Source: Varroa destructor (Eukaryota; Arthropoda; Arachnida; Mesostigmata; Varroidae). From it: a stretch of DNA of 64,000 bases. The translations under genes and the position numbers were made by a program. Every line of letters starts with the position of its first letter. Position 1 is the stretch's first letter. Under the pieces are notes generated by a model. It did not search any database. It saw nothing but the letters and a program-made list of their open reading frames with translations, and was not told the DNA's origin. Of the stretch, positions 37,555 to 47,532 are shown in pieces. The stretch lies in NCBI RefSeq assembly GCF_002443255.2, contig NW_019211458.1, positions 39,255,897 through 39,319,896 on the forward strand, in the 5' to 3' direction.

Positions 37555-37849
37555 AGACAACGAAAAGAGGAAGAACGAGCCCACGAGTCGCTTCATGCGC
37601 CGCACTGCTGAGAGGAAGACGGGATCGAGAACTTCGACGACGAGAAGTGAGCAGAGACGACCACGCGCTAGCAGAATAAGGGTTACAGTACGGCGCCAGA
37701 GCAAAGGCGGGCGTCGGGAATTAACAACAGCAGACATTATGGTAGCAGCGGTGGCTGGCGGGAATAATAAGGCTCGAACAGACATCGAAAGCGCGAAATC
37801 AGATCGTGCGAATACGAAAGGATTCTCATGTGTACGAATAGAACGCTGA
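37555..37849 (+). CDS. Unrecognised basic open frame
   Basis: The frame is open from 37555 with ATG at 37595 (84 residues). The product is strongly basic, with Arg/Ser/Thr (RRTAERKTGSRTSTTRSEQR), no hydrophobic core and no known domain. It lies in a GC-rich patch with a long opposite-strand frame (37552-37785), so chance is likely. If real it would be a nucleic-acid-binding tail or part of an exon. Confidence 0.15.
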
Positions 37850-39246
37850 TTGCTTTACTTCGATTCGGTACTAGTGCGCTCATCTCAATGACAGCTGAAT
37901 GTGACGAAGGAATATTTAAATCGCGCTTGCGGGGAACGTTTTCAATAGCGGAAAACAAACGTCGCAATAGTATTGTGCTAAAAATTTAATAACAATAATT
38001 ACAACAACATCGTCCTAATAACATGGTGTCACACTGTTTTTTATGTATAATATTCAGTTTTTGCATCATCGTTGCCAACCTGTTATGCTACACTTTTTTC
38101 AAAACCACTGCTGCATCTTGACGATGCATATTTCCGGACATTTTCCACAAAAATAGTGGTTAGTTAAATTTGCCGCACCTAATTTATGTCATCAAAAGGC
38201 TGACATAGAGTAAAAATGACGTTCTCCAAAGCCACTTGCAGCGACTTGTTGGAGTTATACGGGACAGTTCATTTTGAGTATATGCTGTATATTATCTTTC
38301 GGGGTTACCATTGGACGACGAACATCTATTTGCGCGTTTTCGAATGCGGCTGAACGTGCTAACACTTTTTTTTTGTTGGCACAAAATAATTAGAGAGCCA
38401 CTCAATCCGAACAGCACACTAATGTTATTAGCCTGTAAAATTGGTGACTCCCCCAAGTGAGAAGATCATTTCGTCGTTTATCGCCGTCGTCGTCGTCGTC
38501 GACGTAGTCTACCGATGGACGGCAAATATAAATTCCTCGCAGGAAATGAAGAATCTACATCTAGATATGATGATTATCATCACGCTATGCCAGACCCCCT
38601 AGCTATGCTAGGCTTGCGATGTTGTTTAAGCTTAGCTGTTCTGGAGAAATTAAATCTACCCATCACATTCGGGCGGAAATGGTGTAGACGGCTAATACCA
38701 GCACCTGCTTCCGGCTCCAAACTAGAATCTCCTTATAGCGATGCGCCTAAGTAAGCGACTCACCGAAGAGCGATAAGGGAGGACCCTAATCTTTGCTATT
38801 CCCTGTTACTTCCCTTCCCCTACGTAGTCTCAAATACAAACAGGGAGAAGAGGCGTTGATAATTGAACTTGTTTTAATTCGTTTTCTTTAAGCGTGACAA
38901 CAAACACAATGAAAGCGATAACTTCTAAGCAGACAACAATTTGAACTTTTATTACCGTCGCCAAATCGAGAGCTAGCTTCTGTGCTAGTGCTATGTAATC
39001 AACTAAGCAGATCTAGAGACTATATATATGGAAAAATGGGAATAGAATATTACATGAAATCTAAGTATATACCCTTTTATGGAGTTACATTTTTACTACC
39101 TTGACTAACTAAATATAGTACGGTTCACCGATTTTTATTAAGTGGTCTTCATCGGATAGTTATGACAGCTTTTCTTAAAACCATAAAAGTCTTAAAGGGT
39201 CTGGTTAGGCGAATTCGAAAACTGGCGTCAAAGGGCCATTTATTTT
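37850..39246. other. Non-coding
   Basis: AT-rich apart from the CGT repeat patch at 38.45-38.8 kb. Nothing recognised. Confidence 0.55.
38482..38502. repeat. (CGT)n microsatellite
   Basis: GCCGTCGTCGTCGTCGTCGAC: six CGT units ending in a GTCGAC palindrome, beside a GC-richer patch. Confidence 0.9.
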
Positions 39247-39597
39247 TCACGAACAAAAATCACAACTAGTGGCCAATTTCGGCCTAATGCACAAGTACAA
39301 TTTAGAATCCACGAACTGTTCTTCTTGGGCTCTCCCTATTGCGTCAGAGATAACAAGCACTTTGCTTAAGTTTTTTGGTAGTACTCTTCTGCGAAGGCTA
39401 AAACGTAGTGCAAATATGACGCAACTAACAAGCCTAACTATTTTACTTCTTCCGTATTTTCATTCTACTGAAGGAGTGGGCTTGGTCTTCTTAGAACTGA
39501 ACATTTCACGGAAGATAAGCCTCCACGCATCTTCACGTCCAAATCTACGCAATATACTACGGATCCAGAATTTAAAAAAATCTGGCGTTTCAACAAC
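39247..39597 (-). pseudogene. Unrecognised frame interrupted by one stop
   Basis: A minus-strand frame runs about 115 codons with a single TGA: VVETPDFFKFWIRSILRRF and so on to PTPSVE, a stop, then KYGRSKIVRLVSCVIF to a final stop at 39247. An AATAGTTAG acceptor-like site precedes it. A plus-strand frame of 112 codons overlaps. No family is recognised; chance is quite possible. Confidence 0.13.
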
Positions 39598-39876
39598 TAA
39601 CTATTGAATTGTTAGCTACGTTTTTTGATACAGCTTACGTGTTGACTGGATGACACTAGAATCTTGAAAGCCTTGCAACTCATTTTTTAAAGCTCCCCTC
39701 AACCTCAGTGCACATGTTTCTATTACGAAGGGCCTTCACCACTGTATTGCTTTCTACGAACCTACACTGGCCGAATTGTGGTGCACGGGCCAAACGAAAA
39801 TCTGCTTGTCTCCCTTTTCCGTTTCCGGTGACGCACATTACGACGAGGTTTGTCGACAGCGTTTGAAAAATGGACA

Positions 39877-40290
39877 ATGACAATAACCGCCATTACTGCC
39901 AGCAACAACGACATCAGCAGCAGCAATAACAGCGATTCCACTTGGGATCCGGCAAGCAAGAGCTGTACGGCTGTTCTATTGGAATCGGCTAAGTCCGCTT
40001 CGGGACGCTTTGGTGCAGATCGCAGAACTCGATTGAGAAGCATTATCGAGGGGAAGGGCACGTCAATACCCCGAGTCGAGCCTATTAAAGGATATCAAAG
40101 AAAAACACGTGACTATTCGACCAGGTGGCAGCCAACCGAGATCACCGAACCGACCTCGCATCGGAAGGTCCATCAGATAGATGGGCAAGAGGGGGCCTAT
40201 CATCTGGCCTGGGCGCACGGGATACATTTGGACAACGGGAAAATGCGAGTACATAGTACTGGAGAACCCTATCAGATGATGTGCCGCTGA
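39877..40290 (+). CDS. Unrecognised open frame (137 aa from ATG)
   Basis: ATG at 39877 opens a polar frame with a Ser/Asn-rich start from CAG-type repeats (ITASNNDISSSNNSDSTW), then a balanced segment (YQRKTRDYSTRWQPTEITEP) and QIDGQEGAYHLAWAHG, to a TGA at 40288. It lies in a GC-rich patch on the same strand as the exon-like segment at 40317-40635, so the two may belong to one transcript. No recognised domain, signal or membrane segment. Confidence 0.22.
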   Translation: MTITAITASNNDISSSNNSDSTWDPASKSCTAVLLESAKSASGRFGADRRTRLRSIIEGKGTSIPRVEPIKGYQRKTRDYSTRWQPTEITEPTSHRKVHQIDGQEGAYHLAWAHGIHLDNGKMRVHSTGEPYQMMCR

Positions 40291-40316
40291 TTGTGCCGCC
40301 GCCTCCTAAACTGTAG

Positions 40317-40635
40317 CAGCAGAATGGCGTACAGCCAGAATTCCTGCGGTGTAGTCATAAATCACAATCCTCAATTTGCCTTCTTCCCTTCGATCCTCAA
40401 ATTTTGCGATCTTCTAAAGGCCTTGCGCTCAATTCGGCACAAGAATTCGCATCATATCGTGGTCCTCCGAATAGACGTGGCGCCAAGGACGGAAAAGAGA
40501 AAGAACCTTTTTTGTCTCAGGAGAAAGAAATGACAGCCCTGACCGCCGTGCCCACCATCATCGCTGGTGACGCCGGCAACCGCTACTCAACACAGTCGCG
40601 ACATGTCTATGCTTTCTCTGCCAGATGGATTAGTT
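40317..40635 (+). CDS. Candidate internal exon with splice signals
   Basis: A CTCCTAAACTGTAG acceptor-like end at 40316 is followed by an open frame (QQNGVQPEFLRC ... AQEFASYRGPPNRRGAKDG ... ALTAVPTIIAGDAGNRY) up to AGTT|GTAAGT at 40636. Reading on meets TGA within a few codons, as expected of an intron. A second open stretch (40677-40972, KLITPIRNLTVDVYRDKRAE to TGA) follows an AG at 40676 in the right phase, though that intron would be only 41 nt. No family is recognised. Confidence 0.25.
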
Positions 40636-41654
40636 GTAAGTTTGTGGATTGATCTCTCCACATATATGTGTAGAAGATGGCCGTGGACCAGTCGTATGTA
40701 AGCTGATCACCCCCATTCGAAACTTAACCGTAGATGTGTACAGAGATAAACGTGCCGAGAAAAAGCATATTCACTCCAGCAAAAGAAAACCACTGTATAG
40801 GTGTGAGCACGATGTGCTTGCTCACAGTAGCCAGCTTTACCAGCGCTTTTGTCAAACAAAGCTCCTTTACAAAAAGTACGTTAAGTTATTAGAAGGCAGA
40901 GATGCAGAGCAAACTTTTGCTTCAACACTCGCAGTTAGATTGGCAACACCATACGTATTTGGCATCGCATGATTGCACCTTGTTTAATTTTTCAGCTTTC
41001 AAAGTAAGCGGAACATAAAGTTGCGATTGAGTCACGAATATATAACAAACACAGACATATATTACAATTACCTAATACTTCTTAAAATGTAATTTGTCTT
41101 TGTGTAGTCATGAGCTCAAATTTTATATGCGTTGAAAACTACAATAAACGTTGTAGGACTTATGCGAACCTTCTCGACCGATCCACACCGTAAATGTAAA
41201 TTTTGACCTCTGTGATTGGCCAGCTATCACAAAATTTTTTTTATTGTCAACTGCTAGACGCTTAAGCATCTTGACAATTTCATTCGTTAGGCATATACAT
41301 GTATATATTACGACGATAAAAATACATGTTATGTGCTTAATCTAGCTACTGGAGTTTGACCTGGACTAATTTCAGCAGTAACAAAAGCCCTTTGCACGTT
41401 CCTCTTGGCAGATTTAGCCAGTTTCTGTCTCAACATTTAGAAAGACAACTTTGCTCCAGAAAGGGCCTAGGCTAAAAGGTTGGTTAGACACGATCCCACC
41501 CAGATTTACGACTGTCCCCGAATGGCTGCTTTGTAGTGTTACACAATATACGACTCGCGACGTACCAAAGCCAGTAAGGAGTCGAGAAACACTGCCGTGA
41601 TACCTAGAAACCCACACGCCCATTGACTCGCCTACGTATCAAGATTATATATGC

Positions 41655-41963
41655 ATGGTGCTTGACCGGACAGGTGTTGTTGACTATGCTAACGACGCGG
41701 TGACCATAAACACATCAGCTAAACTTTTGCAGCGTCTCCTTGCTACCTTTACTTACACGTATCATACATCTGATCGACACGATTACTTTCTAAGGCGCGT
41801 TCGACCTGCTTACGGATGCTTAACTGACTTGCCGTGCTTCCTTAATTTACATTTTACCGCGTATAATGAAATAAAGGACGTTTCATTCAGGAAGGATTTT
41901 AGAAGCGATGTTACCAGTAACTTCAGGTATTATTTAACGAGCATAGGAACGGACGAATTCTAA
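41655..41963 (+). CDS. Unrecognised open frame with a reverse-transcriptase-like box
   Basis: ATG at 41655 opens 102 codons. The start, GVVDYANDAVTINTSAKLLQ, resembles the YADD box and following LQ of non-LTR reverse transcriptases with Asp to Asn in the third position, but neither the GVPQG block before nor the Lys/Thr blocks after are convincing. It may be a transposon scrap or a chance frame. Confidence 0.17.
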   Translation: MVLDRTGVVDYANDAVTINTSAKLLQRLLATFTYTYHTSDRHDYFLRRVRPAYGCLTDLPCFLNLHFTAYNEIKDVSFRKDFRSDVTSNFRYYLTSIGTDEF

Positions 41964-43567
41964 TAATAAACTTTGTTAACATAGAATCCAAGCCAACGCC
42001 GGATTTAAATTGAACGTCAGAAGAGGGCAAATGCTCAAAGATTCATAGGACATTCGAGGATGTACGTAACGCAAATAAATCGCATCTGTCCTGGTACTAG
42101 GGCGCTGCTACTCATAGAATATATTAGCTATTTTATTTTATAGTTTACAATTTTAAAAGGATCCCTACATCGATTTACTATTTATAGTGACAATGCACTA
42201 GTACCGGCAAGAATGCTTTAGACTTCGCGCTTATATACGGAATATATATACGGAAATACTATTACTTATTATTCGTATGCACTGTAACATTTAGCCGCGC
42301 TACTCACGTATGTGTTCTAAGATGCAATCTAAAACAGTCAGCGCTCCTAACTAGTTCTTTAAAGAGGTCACCCTTCAGCCTTGCCATTACAAACGCTTGA
42401 GAGACGATCACAATTTGTAAGGTTGTCCTGTCATTCACAGTATTTTTGCACCGATCGTGCAATAGTGCGGCGCCTACTCTATTTGTTCAAACCGAATCTT
42501 TTTTCTGCTAAGATCGGCCCCGTTAAGCTTTCTGCGCAACCAACTCGGCCTTCTCGTCAACCGATCGCTTCCCTAATTACAGGTTCCCTTGAACGGGAGC
42601 ACACATTCGAGTAGGCGCGTTTGGCCTTTTGCTTCAGCGACCTTCATACTAAGCCGCCACCTTCCTGATCTGACCACATAGGTCCGGGGCCAATGCGGAA
42701 ACGCTTTAGTGCCCGCTGTACAATTTCTCGAATACTTACATGTCCACCTGCCGTTCCGGAGGGGCGGAGGATAATTGCGGCTTCAGCCTGAGCTTACGTG
42801 ATTCATAACAGTGAGGTATCCCCACAGATAAAACTGTTAACGTTGAAGTACATAGCCAAAAACATCAGTCAATCAGTCAGTGGTCTACTTCAATAGGGCG
42901 TCTGCCTGTTGCACTCTCCTATCATCGTTCGCTTGAAAGCCTCTCAACTACGTAATATGCGCCGTCGGAAGCCCAGCATCCGACACGGATCCATTATTCA
43001 GTACCATTCTAATGCATCAAATATGGCTGCTGTTAACACTGGATACATAACTTGCAAACGATGCTGCACAATACCGTGGATACGCAAACTTGACGTATTA
43101 AAGGCGTCTGCTGATTCTGCTGAGGATTCGATTTCAGCTATACCTCGCTGCATTCGGTTGTCGCGTGCAAGTCTGGAATATCGGTAGGAACTTAAGAGCG
43201 GCGTACGTTGCGACACAAATGTGGGCAGCGTGGCCAAGTGTTACGTCCGCACAAACGTGTTTCGTGTTTTACGTTTGGTACCAGAGGCGTTGGACAACAC
43301 TTTAAGAAGCTGGCCCTCAGCACAAAATGAATTGTGTCTGCGCGCAGATTCAAACCTAGAACACCGTGTGACCCAAAATTTAATAGGCAAATAAATTACC
43401 CACTGCGCTGTTATGGGAACAACAGCCGGAACTTACAATTATAAGCACTTTGTCGCCACTGCGATATAAAGATAAGCTGCTGTTTGAACCGATGGCTTTT
43501 ACGCCGGTTATAGTGCGTTTCCACTACTATATACCAACGCTGCCGCCAACTGCATATATATGTATAA

Positions 43568-43605
43568 GTGTAATGTGAACACATATATATATGTTCACAT
43601 TACAC
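43568..43605. repeat. Near-perfect 38-bp palindrome
   Basis: Perfect 13-bp arms GTGTAATGTGAAC (43568-43580) and GTTCACATTACAC (43593-43605) flank ACATATATATAT, which is itself largely self-complementary. It could form a cruciform or hairpin. The stem is too short for a microRNA precursor, and no flanking pairing extends it. Confidence 0.9.
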
Positions 43606-45079
43606 AGCGACCACCCTGTTATTTTAGACGTGCGTATATGACAAAGAAGGAAATAACCGTTCCAAAACGAAGATAGATTTTTCAACGAAGTAACAATCAC
43701 ACGGGACGATATAATTTTTTTTTGCAAAAATATTGAGCCGATGAGAATATTGATTAAAATTTTTCATTCAATGGCTAAAAAAAAATAAAAACATTTAGCA
43801 ACAAGAGATATTAAAGGCAACGTCGAGTTTCGACAAAGCAAGACAAGATTTGCGTTCATAAAGGTAAAGTGCCTTTATGAGGCTGATTCGTCAGCCACCA
43901 ATGACATACAGGTATCGTGCGTGTGGTATGAAACGTTCCTCCGTACACATTTTTTTTGTACAACATTTTGAGCAAATGTAAGGAGCTAGCAGTTCAATAA
44001 TTACTGAAACACAGATTTTTTATATCTGATGGTATTCATGACCAAAAGCGTGTCGTCTTGCACTAACAATGTTCAAAGTGGCCTATTTTCTTTATGTATT
44101 AACGAACCTTTTTACTGTGCTAAATAACTTAGTGACCAGCAACGTTGCTGGAGACACTTGGTCTCCAATACTGCTTCTAAGATAGACTATTGTGTGTATT
44201 TATTTTTACTTGCTTATTATAATAAGCAGTATTTATTTCCAAAAACGTCTTTTGTTTTCATTTATTTCCCGCGATTCGATTAGTGTATCTTGCTAAATAA
44301 AAAACTAAAGTGCAAATGTGAAAACCCACCTGCCTATAGACATGTTTAAGCAATATTATTACGTAAGTATTGAATTATTCATCATGTAAGATCAACGTTG
44401 GGATCGATAACGGCTTTATCCGTAGACGAACACATTCTTCATGCTTTGAAAAAACAATCTTTTTTTTTTTTAAATTTGTCGTCTGTTAAAGGTGTTAAAG
44501 TTGAGTATTTTTATCAAGTTGCAATGCTTAAGTAATTACTTTTTTGAGTTATGATTTCTTTTTTCATGAAATATCTATGATTATTGACAGAAATATGTCA
44601 CTGCATGTGTCTAAATTACATGCCCATCTAAATATACGTGGACTAATTAACATCATAAAATACTTTACTAAAAACAGTAATGCATAGCCTGTTTATCGCA
44701 GTACACTATTATAATAAAATGGCAAGTTAGAGACATGTGGACACGGATTTCGTTTATAGCACATTTACGGTTACATAACGCCGCCGCACAATAACAAAAT
44801 CGGAAACGATTTTCCCACTGCAGCAGTGATGATAGCGTTCAAGTCTATTGCGTGTCCTCATTCCTCAAACTGTATGGAGGCGCCTGCCCGCTGGGCTCCT
44901 CAGTTTAATGGACATCGGCACGCAGAATATTAAGTTGATCGTGTGACCTGTTTCGAATCTGTCGCCCGCCCACCCAGCCAACACTAGGTTTTGCCTCTAT
45001 GCGCCATTGCCTTGGTCAATAGCCCCCTGTCTTTTCTCCCACTCCCTCACCTCGTTTTGCTTGCAAGAGATATATATAT

Positions 45080-45109
45080 AAAAATTAGATATAAGTATAT
45101 CTAATTTTT
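45080..45109. repeat. Perfect 14-bp inverted repeat with 2-bp centre
   Basis: AAAAATTAGATATA (45080-45093) and TATATCTAATTTTT (45096-45109) are exact reverse complements around AG, preceded by a short TA run (45071-45080). It could be a hairpin or a palindromic protein site; no element ends are recognised nearby. Confidence 0.9.
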
Positions 45110-46407
45110 GCAACGAAGAAAGTGTAGCAAAAACACGATTCACAAATTAGCTTCCACATAAATGCGGAATGTTTACAGAGGTATCAGTACTAACGCCAGT
45201 TTAGAGAATTTCTGACTGAACGGCGCAAAACTGTTGGCTCATTTTTAAGTTGGCAGCGACTGAGTCGTTTTTGAGCAACAAACGACCTAACCTCAGCATA
45301 AACAAAACGGCACTTCCAAAAGTCCTACAGAGTGAACCTTCTTTCAATTATTATTTATTCTTATTATTTAGCAGCAGTTCTTTAGCACTTTCTGTGGTCA
45401 CTAACAAACACTTGGTAAGAACTGAATCTTACTACCGCCAAATTCTATTGCCGCGGAGTCTACCTGGAAACTTCCCGAGATGTTTTTTCATTGAGATATA
45501 GGCAATTCATAAGATGTACATGGCATTAGAGCTTCAGAACTTATGCTAAGCCCATTCTCCCAGACGGTGTCTTGCGTTTACGAATTAACGAAATGGATCG
45601 TCGGTTTAGACAGCTCATTACGAATGTTTTTGAGATTAAATATTTTAGATTTACAAGAGCAAAACAACTGACCTGTTTCATGCAAAGACAACGTCTCGGC
45701 GGCATAGTTAGAGTACGAGAGAGACCTAAAGACTAGTATAATAATAATAATAACAATAATCTACGCTAAGCTGAAAACACCCATTTCGACACAAGACATA
45801 TATGTATATATACACCTTGTTCTAGATGTTCGAACCACCTCAGAGATGTGCAATATGCTGCTGTTTGTTACTCTTTACTTTTGTTTGGCACCGACTGGCT
45901 CAAAAATACGCGAGAAATCGTTTTTCGTCTCTCGGAGTAAGCGGCCGCTGTTCTCAAAGTGTTGGTGAATCGGACCAACTTTGTTTGGCCTGCTGGTGGG
46001 AATATATACATGCTCCATCGTATAAGTGACAGCTCCAAAACAAGCGATCCAACTAATGTCAGAGTCAGAATGCAAAGTTTTTCTTATCCTTTTGTACTAC
46101 TCCCAGGAGGCTGCTTTCAAACAGTACGACACGCGTAATGGGTGATGTTTCCCCTCTTCCGAGGGTCGCATTCATGGGGCGGCCTATAATTGACCTCAAT
46201 ATTCCTTCCAATGAAGCACGATTCATCATTCCAACCCACTGCTAGACTAGACTGGATCTGCGCTCCTTGCTATCGAAAAGTTCACTAAGATAAGGCGCCA
46301 AAGGTCCATCGAAAACCACAGGGTTAACAGCAACGAATGTTTTTAGCTAACAGCTGAAGCATCTACATGAGAAGGAAGTGGATGATGGTCAAATATTACC
46401 CATTTGC

Positions 46408-46427
46408 TTGAGTTGAGTTGAGTTGAG
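46408..46427. repeat. (TTGAG)4 pentanucleotide repeat
   Basis: Four exact copies of TTGAG. Not a known arthropod telomere unit (TTAGG). Confidence 0.95.
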
Positions 46428-47274
46428 ATACACAGTCATGTATTTACAGATGTTGCAGAAGTTTCTCGCAGATGCGCTTACTGTAACCTTCACACGTGGC
46501 TGCGCATAGCGCTAGGTTTTTGTATTCTGCTAATATTTCTGCTTATACTAGTCTGCGTTTACTTGTGTTGTCACCTTTGTTATACGATGCATCAGTCATC
46601 TCTCCCCTCATCTTCACCATTCTTCTCTGTTTTCCGTATCGCGCCAATATGTGATGTCATTTCTTGTTGGTTTTGTTGCTGCTCCGGCTATTCACCTACC
46701 GCGGCCTTTCCCGTAGCGAGGTTTTCTTCCCTCGGTTCTTGGATTCACTGGCCCGTGGTCCTTAGCCGTCGTCTTTCCTTGTATCTTTGCCTCTCTTTCC
46801 TTCCCTTGTACCATCACTTCGTTGCTAAGGCTGGCCTTTGCTCCCCTTATAGACGTATAGCTACTAGGTTGGAGGAGAAACGCTTGTAGCGGCGGCCTTG
46901 GTCCTCATCGGCGACCGAACACCAGCACCCGCCGATATTAATGCTAGGCTGGCCGTAAGGGACCCGGAAAGCAGGAAACGGCAGTGCTCAGCCGCCACAG
47001 TGACAACAGCAGCAGTAGTCGTAGTCCTGATTTCCCCAGACACTGCTTGCCTTATACATCGGCACCGCGAAAGCCTTCTGTAGTACGGCATCCTGCTCGC
47101 CAATAATCCGTTTCGGTCCGCCTTCAAACCCTGACATACGGTCTATACATCCCCTTGACCGCGGTTCAAGTCCTGGTGAAGGACACTGAGGCTATGTCCT
47201 CCTCTGCTCGACTGTCTCACGCTGCCACAGTCCTAGCCAGTCGCAAGCAGCTATGCGAAGTAGAAACCGGGTGA

Positions 47275-47532
47275 AGCGAAAGACAACCAGCGGTGAACAA
47301 GAGGGAAAAAGAGGAAAAGTGGACAAAGGAATTAGCCAGGCGCAGCCGTCGGGAGAAGAGCTTTCCTTTTAGCGACAGCGGCGTCGATAGAGAGAGCTTA
47401 AAGTGGGGAGAGGGAATTACAGTCTTCTATCCAGACCATAGGGGTCTTGAAGGGCAGGCTCGCGTTCTGGTGGCCGCTTTTCCCACGGGGATGACGTTGA
47501 ACGGCCCGAATGCAGCTAAGACGGGAATGTGA
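47275..47532 (+). CDS. Unrecognised open frame, possible terminal exon
   Basis: The frame is open from 47275 to TGA at 47530. The first half is Lys/Glu/Arg-rich (KREKEEKWTKELARRSRREK), then FPFSDSGVDRESLKWGEG and a more hydrophobic end LVAAFPTGMTLNG. There is no ATG near its start, so it would need an upstream exon; a CAACCAG acceptor-like site ends at 47290. It lies in a purine-rich, GC-rich patch, where such frames arise by chance. Confidence 0.17.
   Translation, partial: SERQPAVNKREKEEKWTKELARRSRREKSFPFSDSGVDRESLKWGEGITVFYPDHRGLEGQARVLVAAFPTGMTLNGPNAAKTGM

Larger units (their letters stand above)
41964..47274. other. Non-coding; GC-richer at 42.4-43.3 and 46.5-47.3 kb
   Basis: TATATACGGA is directly repeated near 42233 and 42247. 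Two palindromes (43.57 and 45.08 kb) and a TTGAG repeat are listed separately. Frames of 75-108 codons are unrecognised. Confidence 0.55.

Noticed and set aside
47160..47180. GGTTCAAGTCC, resembling a tRNA B box
   Set aside because: The 5-bp T-stem does not pair, and no A box or acceptor stem is found at the proper distance.
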